Assembly: GCA_014649555.1 (NCBI GenBank)
Contig: BMTG01000003.1
Span: forward strand, 496,001-560,000
Direction of reading: 5' to 3'
From: Streptomyces globisporus
GTDB taxonomy: Bacteria > Actinomycetota > Actinomycetes > Streptomycetales > Streptomycetaceae
Length of the DNA: 64,000 nucleotides
A program made the position numbers and the translations under genes. Shown piece by piece: positions 44,322 to 51,910 of the stretch (the first letter of the stretch is position 1; the number at the start of each line of letters is the position of its first letter). The notes under the pieces were generated by a model. It was not told the DNA's origin, did no database searches, and worked only from the letters and a program-made list of their open reading frames with translations.

Positions 44322-46057
44322 GCGGCGCGCTCTTCCTGTGTGGTGCGTCCGGCCGCGACGAGCGAGGCGTACACGCCTCCGCCCGCGAGCAGGGTGGTGT
44401 GGTCGCCTGCGGCGGCCACCCGGCCCGCGTCGAGGACGACGATGTGGTCGGCGTGGCGCACGGCGTCGAGCCGGTGGGCGACGACGATGCAGGTGCGGCC
44501 GCGTCCGGCCGCCGCCAGCTCCCGGACGATGCGCGCCTGGCCGCGTTCGTCGACGGCGCTGGTGGCCTCGTCCAGGATCAGGACCGGGGCGTCGGCCAGC
44601 AACGCCCTGGCCAGGGCGAGCCGTTGGCGCTGGCCGCCGGAGAGCGTCGCGCCGCGTTCGCCGACGAGGGTGGCGTAACCGTCCGGGAGCCGGACGATCT
44701 CCTCGTCGATCCCGGCGGTCCGGGCGGCGGTACGCAGGTCTCCGTCCGTGGCGGCGGGGCGGGCGACGCGCAGGTTCTCCGCGATCGTGGCGTGGAAGAG
44801 GTACGTCTCCTGCGAGACCACGGCGATGCCCCGGCGCAGCGAGGCGAGGGCGTACGCGGCGGTGTCCGTCCCGGCTACGGTGACGCGGCCCCCGTCCGGG
44901 TCCCGTTGCCGCAGCAGGAGGCTCAGCACCGTCGACTTCCCCGCGCCGGACGGGCCGACGACGGCGGTGGTGCGCCCGGCGGCAGCGGTGAAGGACACGC
45001 CGTCGAGGGCGGGCCGGGCGCTCCCCGGGTGGGTGAAGTGCACGTCGTCGAAACGGATTTCGGGCGGCCCCTCCCAGACGGCGGTCACGGTGCCCCGGTC
45101 CGGAACGGCGGCCTCGGCGGTGCGCAGGGCGGCGATTCCGTCGGCCGCCGACACCCCGAGGTAGCCGGCGTGCCACTCACGGGAGAGGTCCCGGACGGGG
45201 CGGAAGCATTCGGAGGCGAGCAACAGCAGAAGGTAGGTGCCGGTGGCGGCGGTGCGGCCGGTGGCGGCGGATGAGCACGCCACGAGTACGGCGGCGACCG
45301 TGCCGCCCTGGACGGCCAGATCGGTGAGGCCGGTGTCGACGAGCGAGACCCGCAGTTTGGCGACGGTGCTCCGGTGCAGGGCGGCCGACCGTCGCTCCAG
45401 CCGTTCCCGTACGCGGCCCACGGCACCGGCGCTGCGCAGCGTCGGCATCCCCTGGAGTGCCTCCAGGTAGTCGGCGGCGAGGGCTTCGTAGGTGTCCCAG
45501 TGCTCCTTGCCGCGCCGCGCCAGCAGCCGGTCCCACCAGCGCGGCCCGAAGAGGGCGAGCAGCAGGGCGGGCCCGAGGGCGAGCGCCGCGTACGGCTCGA
45601 CGAGAGCGACGGCGACGAGCAGCAGCGGCGGGACGGCGGCGGTGATGAGGAGTTGGGGCAGGTAGCGCGAGATGTACGCGTCGACGCCCTCGACCCCGTC
45701 CACCAGCGTGGCCCGAACGGCTCCGGCCCGCGCACCGGTGATCGCGGTGGGGCCGAGCGCGCCGAGCCGCTCCAGCAGGGTGTCGCGCAGCCTCACCCGT
45801 ACGGTGGCCCCGGCCGTGACGGCGACCAGGCGCTGGGCGCGACCGAGGGCGGCACGGACCAGGACGACGGCGATCACGGCGGTGAGCAGCGGGGCGAGGG
45901 AGGCCGTCTCCCCCTGGGCGATCCGGGAGAGCACGAGGGCGAGGAGGACGGCCTGGGCGAGGTGGGTGGCGGTGACCGCCGCGAGCAGGGCGGTGGCGAG
46001 GCCGAGCGGGCGCCGCGCGGTGTGCGCTGCGCGCAGGAGTTCGAGGTGGAGCATCAT
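44318..46057 (-). CDS. ABC exporter half-transporter (CydD-like), RiPP cluster
   Basis: Type IV ABC half-transporter of 579 residues: six TMs in the first 310 residues, then an ATPase with VGPSGAGKST, LSGGQRQRLALARALL and VLILDEATSAVDE. The ATG at 46057 overlaps the dehydrogenase stop (ATGA) and follows GAGGAAG. It pairs with the CydC-like gene next to it. No C39 leader-peptidase domain is fused. Confidence 0.88.
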   Translation of the reverse strand: MMLHLELLRAAHTARRPLGLATALLAAVTATHLAQAVLLALVLSRIAQGETASLAPLLTAVIAVVLVRAALGRAQRLVAVTAGATVRVRLRDTLLERLGALGPTAITGARAGAVRATLVDGVEGVDAYISRYLPQLLITAAVPPLLLVAVALVEPYAALALGPALLLALFGPRWWDRLLARRGKEHWDTYEALAADYLEALQGMPTLRSAGAVGRVRERLERRSAALHRSTVAKLRVSLVDTGLTDLAVQGGTVAAVLVACSSAATGRTAATGTYLLLLLASECFRPVRDLSREWHAGYLGVSAADGIAALRTAEAAVPDRGTVTAVWEGPPEIRFDDVHFTHPGSARPALDGVSFTAAAGRTTAVVGPSGAGKSTVLSLLLRQRDPDGGRVTVAGTDTAAYALASLRRGIAVVSQETYLFHATIAENLRVARPAATDGDLRTAARTAGIDEEIVRLPDGYATLVGERGATLSGGQRQRLALARALLADAPVLILDEATSAVDERGQARIVRELAAAGRGRTCIVVAHRLDAVRHADHIVVLDAGRVAAAGDHTTLLAGGGVYASLVAAGRTTQEERAA

Positions 46058-47622
46058 GGGCGTTCTTCCTCGCCGGGCGGGGCAGCCGGGGCGGCGGATG
46101 CCGTGGGTGGGGTGGCAGCGGGCGTGGGGGCCGGGGTGGCGGCGGGCGTGGCTGGGCCGGCGGCTGTCGTGGCCGGGGTGACAGCGGGCCTGGCCAGGGC
46201 GGTGGCTTTCGTGACCGGGGTGGCCGCTGTCGTCGGGGGTGCGCCGAGGGCAAGGCCGTGCACGATCCAGTCGCGTCCGGGGGTGTCGCCGAGCGCCGCG
46301 CCCAGGTCGGCCTGTTGCCAGGAGCCGACGGGGCGCGAGGGCAGGCCCCGTGCGGTGGCGTGCGCCTGGGCGACGCCGACCGCGTATCCGGCGGTGAGGT
46401 GACTGCTGCGGACGGTGGCCCGCGGGGCGTCCTCGGGGCAGCCGTGGGCGAGGAGCACCGCGCCTGCGGCGCCGATCCACTGCTGGCCCGCGGCCCAGTG
46501 GGCGAGGGTGGGACGCGCGTCGCCCACGGCGCGGAGGTCGAGGCCCGGCCTTCCGGGAGCCGCTGCGTACAGGGCCGGGGTGACACCGCCCAGGGCCACG
46601 GTCCACGCGGGCCCGTCCGGCGGCACGCTCTGCACGGTGGCCAGGATTCGCGTGAGCAGTTCCTTGTTGAGCGGGCGGGTCAGGTCCTCGGGCGGGGCGC
46701 TCCGGCGCGCCCCCAGAGCCTCGTCGGTCAGCTCTCCGGGGCGGTGGGCCGGGTGCCAGGTTCCCTCGGGCCGCCCGGACGCTCCGGCGATGTGGTGCAG
46801 CAGGTGCCGTGCCGCTGCGAGTTCACGGGGTGGGGCGGTGCCGGCTCCTGGTTGTGGCGTCGGGGCCGAGGCGCGGGGCAGAGCGGCCCAGGCGCGCAGC
46901 GGCGTTCCGCCCTCGACGGGGCAGCCCGGAGGCATCAACCGTACGGCTGCGAGCGGTAGTTCCGGCTCGGTGCCGGGCCAGATGGCCTGCCAGTCCGGAG
47001 CCTCGGGCAGTCCGGCGGCGGCGGACAGGAGGCGGCCGTCCACGTCGAGGGAGACCAGCACGTCGGCGTTCGTGGCGCCGGCGAGCGCGAGGGCGGCGGC
47101 GGCATGACCCGTGTCGAGGAGCAGCAGCGGCCAGGCCCGGTGGCCGTAATGGGCGACGGTACGGGACGCGGCCACGGTGAGGACGACGAGAGCTCCCGGG
47201 GGTACGCCGTCGGGGGCCGGGCCTCGCCGGTGGGCGCGGTGGGTGCGGGGGTCGTAGGCGTATCGCCCGGGCGGCAGCGAGCACTTCCGCCCGAGCAGCA
47301 GATGGGGGCGCACCGGGTGCAGAGCACCCGCCGAGGGAACGGGTCGCAGTCGGCCCGGCGTGCCGGCGGGCGCTGCCAGGGAGAGCCGCAGCGCACGGTC
47401 CAGGTCGATCGCGGTCCCGGGCTCACTGGCGTACGTGGTCGTGGGGCCGTTCCACGGGAACGGGCGCTCCGGAACGTACGGGGAGAGCTCCGGAACACGC
47501 GGCGACCGAGCGTCCGCGAGCGCCGCGCGCAGGACGTCCGGTGCGGCGGGTAGGACGGCGCCCACCCCGCAAACGGGCGCGGCGGCTCGGTCCGTCGTGT
47601 CGGGCATGGTGGCGTGCTCCAT
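46054..47622 (-). CDS. SagB/McbC-type azoline dehydrogenase (nitroreductase fold)
   Basis: Flavin-dependent dehydrogenase of 522 residues, expected to oxidise YcaO-made azolines to azoles. Two nitroreductase-like halves are visible: PVPSAGALHPVRPHLLLG...GRYAYDPRTHRAHR with LLLLDTGHAAAALALAGA, and later GTPGRDWIVHGLALG. The last ~60 residues are a low-complexity Ala/Thr/Pro tail ending PGEEERP. The start overlaps the YcaO stop by one base (TGATG). Assignment rests on context plus fold motifs. Confidence 0.82.
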   Translation of the reverse strand: MEHATMPDTTDRAAAPVCGVGAVLPAAPDVLRAALADARSPRVPELSPYVPERPFPWNGPTTTYASEPGTAIDLDRALRLSLAAPAGTPGRLRPVPSAGALHPVRPHLLLGRKCSLPPGRYAYDPRTHRAHRRGPAPDGVPPGALVVLTVAASRTVAHYGHRAWPLLLLDTGHAAAALALAGATNADVLVSLDVDGRLLSAAAGLPEAPDWQAIWPGTEPELPLAAVRLMPPGCPVEGGTPLRAWAALPRASAPTPQPGAGTAPPRELAAARHLLHHIAGASGRPEGTWHPAHRPGELTDEALGARRSAPPEDLTRPLNKELLTRILATVQSVPPDGPAWTVALGGVTPALYAAAPGRPGLDLRAVGDARPTLAHWAAGQQWIGAAGAVLLAHGCPEDAPRATVRSSHLTAGYAVGVAQAHATARGLPSRPVGSWQQADLGAALGDTPGRDWIVHGLALGAPPTTAATPVTKATALARPAVTPATTAAGPATPAATPAPTPAATPPTASAAPAAPPGEEERP

Positions 47623-48995
47623 CACATGTGCGGTGGCGGGGCGAGGGTGAAGTCCTCGGGTGCCGCGGGCGGTCGGGTGCGCCAGCCCCGGGCGAGCGCC
47701 GCTTCCTCGAAACGCGGGCAGCCGAAGTAGCCGAAGGCGGCGGGGGCGTTGGGGATCAGCCCTGAGACCAGGACCCGGGCGACGCGCAGCGTGGTCTCCG
47801 CGACGTCCTCCGTGGTGAGGTCCGCGGTGATGACCCGGTGGCCCCCGGCGGCGAGTGCCGCGTCGAGCGCGGTGCGGCTGCCGGGAGTGATCGCGGTGAC
47901 CGGGACGACCCCCAGGGCGGGTTCGGTGAAGCGGCGGGCGAGCGGGGCCATCCGGTCGTCCAGCCAGACCTGGACATGGGCGCCGAGGTCCCGGACCGCG
48001 GCGAACTCCGGCCCGCAGTCGTCGAGATAGCGCCGGTCGGCCCGATGGTCGAGGTAGAGGCCGCGGGCGAGCATCCCGGCCTCGACCGCCCGGTACACCC
48101 ACCCGTCCGCATCCACCGCGCCTTGTGTGAACACCCAGGTGTGCACGGCCTCCAGGACGGCCTTGCGGGCCGCTTCCGCCGGGTCGTACCGGCAGGCGAA
48201 CCCCGCCGCGTACATACCGCGCCCGGGATCGTGCACGAGGGCCGCGACGCAGGGGGCGAACTCGGAGGGCATCTCCACGATGTGCACGTCCAGCGCGCAG
48301 CCGGCCAGGTCCTCGGTGAGTCCGGGGACACTCGCCGGGTCGATGCCGCGGGTGGGTCCGTCCAGGTGCCACCACAGCTCCAGCGCGTCACGCTCGACGA
48401 CTTCGAGGAGCCCGCGCTCGACGGCGTCGTCGAGGCCCTGCCCGGTGGCGATGCCCGCGTAGTTGAGGTGGTGGGTGCGGGGCAGCGAACGCAGCTCCCC
48501 CTGACGCCAGTTGAGATGGGTCAGGGCGACGGGGGCCCAGCAGAGCTCCCCGTTCTCGACCGCCCGGGTCCACAGCGCCGGTGTGTCAGGGACGGGTTCG
48601 GCGTACGGGAAGCCCGGGCGGCCGTACTGCCACGGTGCGTACGCCGGGAGCGCGCCGGGGCCGTAGAGGCGGGAACCCTCGGCGGTCAGCTCGGCCGCGG
48701 TGGCGCGCCGGGGCTCCTGGGGGTGGCCGGGCGGCGGGAGGCGGTTGCCGCAGTAGCGCTCCACGGCCTCGGCCACCGCGGCGATCCAGGCACCCCGGGG
48801 GTCGCCGAAGGTGGTGCCGAGCGAGACCCGGTCGGCGGGCCAGGCGCCGAGGCGGCGGGCGTCGGCGACGTCGGCGGTCATCGCGGTGTAGCGGGGCGGC
48901 GCACCGGCGGGGTGCTCGACGGGGGCGACGGCGCGGACGATCCCGCTGACGGAATCGACGAGGGCTTCGAGGGGCAGGGCGCTGGTCAACGGCAT
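47622..48995 (-). CDS. YcaO-domain cyclodehydratase
   Basis: ATP-dependent peptide backbone-activating enzyme of 457 residues. The YcaO core has SLGTTFGDPRGAWIAAVAEAVERYCG (Mg/ATP-binding Glu residues) and LLEVVERDALELWW. The C-terminus ends LAPPPHM, Pro-rich but not a clear PxPxP. It would convert Ser/Thr/Cys of the precursor to azolines with the RRE-bearing partner. The ATG at 48995 is preceded by GGAG and overlaps the hydrolase gene by 10 bases. Confidence 0.9.
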   Translation of the reverse strand: MPLTSALPLEALVDSVSGIVRAVAPVEHPAGAPPRYTAMTADVADARRLGAWPADRVSLGTTFGDPRGAWIAAVAEAVERYCGNRLPPPGHPQEPRRATAAELTAEGSRLYGPGALPAYAPWQYGRPGFPYAEPVPDTPALWTRAVENGELCWAPVALTHLNWRQGELRSLPRTHHLNYAGIATGQGLDDAVERGLLEVVERDALELWWHLDGPTRGIDPASVPGLTEDLAGCALDVHIVEMPSEFAPCVAALVHDPGRGMYAAGFACRYDPAEAARKAVLEAVHTWVFTQGAVDADGWVYRAVEAGMLARGLYLDHRADRRYLDDCGPEFAAVRDLGAHVQVWLDDRMAPLARRFTEPALGVVPVTAITPGSRTALDAALAAGGHRVITADLTTEDVAETTLRVARVLVSGLIPNAPAAFGYFGCPRFEEAALARGWRTRPPAAPEDFTLAPPPHM

Positions 48996-50557
48996 ATCTC
49001 CGGTACGGGCTCGACGTAGCGGCGTCGGGCGACGACGGGCAGGTGGAGGGCGCTGCCCCGGGGGTTCACGGTGCGGCGGGAGGGGACGAGCCGGATGGCG
49101 GTGACCGGGTCGTCGCCGGTGTGCGGATTGCGGGCGTGGGCGGGGAAGTGGTGTCCGGCGATCTCGGCCCGCAGCCGGGTCCCGGCGGGCAGCCTGCGAC
49201 CGAGGGTGCCGAGCGGCACGGTGATGTCGGCGGCTTCGCCGGGCGGGCCGGTGCGCCGGACGATGCCGAAGGCGAGCGGATCGGCGCGGCCGGACGGGTC
49301 GAGCGCGGTCAGGCGTACGGCCCAGTCCGCCGAGGGGGTGTCGGCCGTGACCGCGATCCGGGCGACGGCGGCCCCTGCCAGGTCGAGCGGGCGGGGCAGC
49401 GGCGGCGAGAGCAGCAGGCAGCGGTCGGCATGGTCGCCGTCGACCGGGACGGCGAGGTCGTCGGAGCGCACGGGGCGCTCCGGGTCGGCGCTGAACTCGG
49501 CTCCGTGGAGCAGCCGTAGACCGGTGGACGAGCCGAAGGGCCAGCGGCACTCCGCCTCGGGAGCGGTCTCGGGCCGCTGGGTGCCGCGCACCCGGGTGGT
49601 GTGCCAACGGCCGCTGTCGCCAAGGGCGATGACGCCGTGCCGTGTCGGCTCCAGGCGCGCGGCGAGCGCGGCGCGGGCCCACCGTACGTACAGCGCACCG
49701 AGGTTGACACGCGCACGGGCCGGAGCGGTCCGGTCGGCGGTGAGGCGGTGCCCCCAGGGTCCGAGCAGCAGTCGCGCCGGTCCGCCCCAGCCGCGCCAGA
49801 GGGCCACGGTGTCCTCGGCGAAGGGGTCGCGGGTGCCGCCGACGGCGAGCAGAGGAAGGCCGACGGAGGAGCCGAGCGCGATGAGGCGGCCGCGTTCCCG
49901 GTCGGCCCAGAGCCGGGGCCAGGACGGCAGTTCACGCCCGAGACCCGTGGCCATCCGCTCCGCCAGACGGGCGACCGGCAGGTGTTCGAGCAACCGGGGG
50001 TCGTCGGCCAGGGCGCGTTCCAGGGCGTCGGGGTCGGAGTCGCGCCGGTCGCCGTGGGCCGCCCACCAGCCGGCCCGGGCCCACAATCGCTCCGGGCCGC
50101 CGGGCTCACGCGCGGTCTCGCTGAGCCCGAGCGCGGGAACGGCGGCGATGACCGCGTCGGGGATTCCGTCGCCTTGCACCACGCCGGGGGCTGCGTCGGG
50201 GTCGTCGAGTGCGGTGACGAGGGCGCAGTACGCGGCGTAGGAGGCGCCAACGGCGACGACCTCCCCGTTGCTCCACGCCTGTGCGCGCACCCAGGCGACC
50301 GTGGCCGCGCCGTCCGCCTTCTCCTGATCCTGGTACGGATGCCACTCCCCCGGTGAACCGTGGCGGCCGCGTACATCCTGGGCGAGGGCGGCGAATCCGT
50401 GTGCCGCCCAGCCGCGCAGCTCGGCGCGGTGGGCCTCGCGCCCGTACGGGGTGCGGATCAGGACGGCGGGACGCGGGCGGTTTCCGTCCGGGAGGCAGAC
50501 GTCGGTGGCGAGCGGGGTGCCGTCCGGCGCGGGGACGGACACGGTGCGGGTGTTCAC
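48986..50557 (-). CDS. CocE/NonD-family alpha/beta hydrolase (X-Pro dipeptidyl-peptidase-like)
   Basis: Serine hydrolase of 523 residues, S15 type: N-terminal APDGTPLATDVCLP, oxyanion IRTPYGR, nucleophile Ser in VGASYAAY, Asp in GGTRDPFAED, His in GPWGHRLT, and a C-terminal jelly-roll domain (PVDGDHADRCLLLSPPL, LRAEIAGHHFPAHARNP). No signal peptide. Embedded in the RiPP operon (GTGA overlap upstream), it may remove the leader or follower, or cleave an ester or amide. This is inference. Confidence 0.85.
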   Translation of the reverse strand: MNTRTVSVPAPDGTPLATDVCLPDGNRPRPAVLIRTPYGREAHRAELRGWAAHGFAALAQDVRGRHGSPGEWHPYQDQEKADGAATVAWVRAQAWSNGEVVAVGASYAAYCALVTALDDPDAAPGVVQGDGIPDAVIAAVPALGLSETAREPGGPERLWARAGWWAAHGDRRDSDPDALERALADDPRLLEHLPVARLAERMATGLGRELPSWPRLWADRERGRLIALGSSVGLPLLAVGGTRDPFAEDTVALWRGWGGPARLLLGPWGHRLTADRTAPARARVNLGALYVRWARAALAARLEPTRHGVIALGDSGRWHTTRVRGTQRPETAPEAECRWPFGSSTGLRLLHGAEFSADPERPVRSDDLAVPVDGDHADRCLLLSPPLPRPLDLAGAAVARIAVTADTPSADWAVRLTALDPSGRADPLAFGIVRRTGPPGEAADITVPLGTLGRRLPAGTRLRAEIAGHHFPAHARNPHTGDDPVTAIRLVPSRRTVNPRGSALHLPVVARRRYVEPVPEICR

Positions 50558-51540
50558 GCGCGGGCCTCGGCGGCGCTCTCCCCGGCGCGCGTCCCCACCG
50601 GGGCCGGCACGGGCAGCGGCGCGACGTCCGGGACGGGAAGCACGGGGTGCTCGGTGAAGGTGAGATCGCGCAGATCGATCCGGCGCAGCCGACGGCGGGG
50701 CGGAAGACCGGCCGGCTGCCGCCCCACCCCGCCCGCAGCTTCGGCTTCGGCTTCGGCTTCGGCTTCGGCTTCGGCTTCGGCTTCGGCTTCGGCTTCGGCT
50801 TCAGCCCAGGCAATCAGGTCGGCGGTGAGCAGGGCGGCGATCAGGGCGGCGGACGCTTCGGTGGGGTGGGGACCCGTGTCGGGGGTGCGGTGTCCGGCCC
50901 AGTACGCGGCGAGTTCGCGATGGGCGGGGGTGGCCGCGAGTCTACGGAGGCGGACATGCCGGGAGGTGACGTCTCCCGGGGCCGCGGCAAGGGGCTCGAT
51001 CCAGCTGTGCGAGCCCTCGCGGTGACTGCGCAGCCAGGCGATACGCCGGTCCGGCAGCCGGTCCGCCGTGTCCCAGAGCCCTTCAGGCACGGGCGAGTCC
51101 AGGCACCACACCACGGCGACACACCCTTCGGGGCGGCCGCGGTCCGGGACGGCGCGGGCCAGCTCCGCGACCTGGTCGGGCGTGATCCGGCGGACCTCGG
51201 CCCCTTCCGCCCCGGCGCAGCGAGCCACAGGCCCGGTGAGCACGGGGTCGCCGAGGACATGGACGGTGCGGGCGGCGAGCGGAGCCCGGGGCGGAACGGA
51301 CACCGCGTGCCCACCGGCCTCGAACGCCTCCACGAGCCTAACGAGTTCGGCGGTCGGCGGCTCTTCGGCCGACGGCTGCCCGCCCGGCGCTTCCTCGCCC
51401 GCCAGCCGACGCACCAGCGCTTCCCCGGTGACGCCACGGGTGTCGATGCGCAGGAACTCCCCTCCGGAGGTCCGGAGCACGGGGGCGGCGCCGGGAACGG
51501 TGACGATCCCGGTGCCGGGAGCGAGTCGACTGCGGGTCAC
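50554..51540 (-). CDS. TOMM precursor leader-binding protein (RRE/Ocin-ThiF-like)
   Basis: Protein of 328 residues. The first ~90 residues look like a PqqD-type RiPP recognition element (LAPGTGIVTVPG...VLRTSGGEFLRIDTRG...LVRLVEAFEAGGHAVSV); the middle resembles inactive ThiF/E1 partners of YcaO enzymes. Residues ~245-267 are an Ala-Glu dipeptide run encoded by a hexanucleotide microsatellite. It should present the precursor to the YcaO enzyme. The GTG at 51540 has GGAGGA 6 bases upstream. Confidence 0.78.
   Translation of the reverse strand: MTRSRLAPGTGIVTVPGAAPVLRTSGGEFLRIDTRGVTGEALVRRLAGEEAPGGQPSAEEPPTAELVRLVEAFEAGGHAVSVPPRAPLAARTVHVLGDPVLTGPVARCAGAEGAEVRRITPDQVAELARAVPDRGRPEGCVAVVWCLDSPVPEGLWDTADRLPDRRIAWLRSHREGSHSWIEPLAAAPGDVTSRHVRLRRLAATPAHRELAAYWAGHRTPDTGPHPTEASAALIAALLTADLIAWAEAEAEAEAEAEAEAEAEAEAEAAGGVGRQPAGLPPRRRLRRIDLRDLTFTEHPVLPVPDVAPLPVPAPVGTRAGESAAEARA
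50738..50803. repeat. Hexanucleotide microsatellite, eleven units
   Basis: Ten perfect GCTTCG units (plus strand) run from 50738 to 50797, followed by GCTTCA. On the coding strand they encode an Ala-Glu run in the leader-binding protein. Unit length is a multiple of three, so slippage changes protein length without a frameshift. Confidence 0.95.
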
Positions 51541-51600
51541 GGAATCCTCCGGGTCGGAAAGGAAGGGGGAAGACGGGGACGGAATGACTGGGGCCGAACG

Positions 51601-51639
51601 GGGCGGGCCCGCCCGGGTTGTCACCGGGCGGGCCCGCCC
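51601..51639. terminator. Hairpin between precursor gene and modification genes
   Basis: GGGCGGGCCCGCCCGG and CCGGGCGGGCCCGCCC form a perfect 16-bp stem with a 7-base loop. It lies 42 bases after the precursor stop and 61 bases before the next start. Likely a partial terminator or mRNA-stabilising stem that sets precursor:enzyme ratio. Confidence 0.75.
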
Positions 51640-51680
51640 CCGCGCCACGCGGGAGACCTGCCTTCAGCGGCAGGAGTCGC

Positions 51681-51815
51681 TTACTTCTCGGCCGCGGTGT
51701 CGGCCTCGACGGCGTCGTCGAAGGGGTTCTCGACGAGGGCGTTCGAGTGGGTGGCGGAGAGGTGGGCGAGCTGGCCCTGGTCGGCGATCGGGCTGAACAC
51801 CTTGTTCTGCTCCAT
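51681..51815 (-). CDS. RiPP precursor peptide (azol(in)e class, candidate metallophore)
   Basis: Peptide of 44 residues. The N-terminus MEQNKVFSPIADQG is leader-like; the centre AHLSATHSN clusters Ser20, Thr22, Ser24 with His18 and His23; the C-terminal 20 residues are acidic (VENPFDDAVEADTAAEK) with one Thr and no Cys. No Cys occurs at all, so YcaO products would be oxazol(in)es. The ATG at 51815 has GGAGG 9 bases upstream and the stop is TAA. First gene of the operon behind a Zur-like promoter. Confidence 0.82.
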   Translation of the reverse strand: MEQNKVFSPIADQGQLAHLSATHSNALVENPFDDAVEADTAAEK

Positions 51816-51880
51816 GAGTTGAAGCCTCCATTCAGATCGGATGGGTGTGGGTCGCGGCGTTGGTGCGTGCCGCAGCACAG

Positions 51881-51910
51881 ACACTAATGAATATGATTTT
51901 CATTCCGCAA
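51881..51910 (-). promoter_or_regulatory. Zur-like box in the spacer of the RiPP precursor promoter
   Basis: TGAATATGATTTTCA at 51888-51902 differs from the Streptomyces Zur consensus TGAAAATGATTTTCA at one position. On the minus strand TTGCGG (51910-51905) and TAGTGT (51886-51881) flank it with an 18-base spacer, so Zur binding would block RNA polymerase. Transcription would start near 51874, about 59 bases before the precursor ATG. The box overlaps the last codons of the ATPase gene. Confidence 0.72.

Noticed and set aside
42411-46057. CydDC thiol exporter belonging to cytochrome bd assembly
   Set aside because: The half-transporters resemble CydD/CydC, but no cydAB is adjacent and the start of the first gene overlaps the RiPP dehydrogenase stop, so a role in the peptide cluster is preferred.
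50738-50803. Possible CRISPR-like array
   Set aside because: The units are contiguous hexamers without spacers and lie within a coding frame; the 15-bp repeat at 19437-19500 likewise has no spacers, and no cas genes are present.
42411-51815. Lanthipeptide or lasso peptide cluster
   Set aside because: There is no LanM/LanB/LanKC-type synthetase or asparagine-synthetase-like cyclase, and the precursor has no Cys; YcaO plus a SagB-like protein points to the azol(in)e class.
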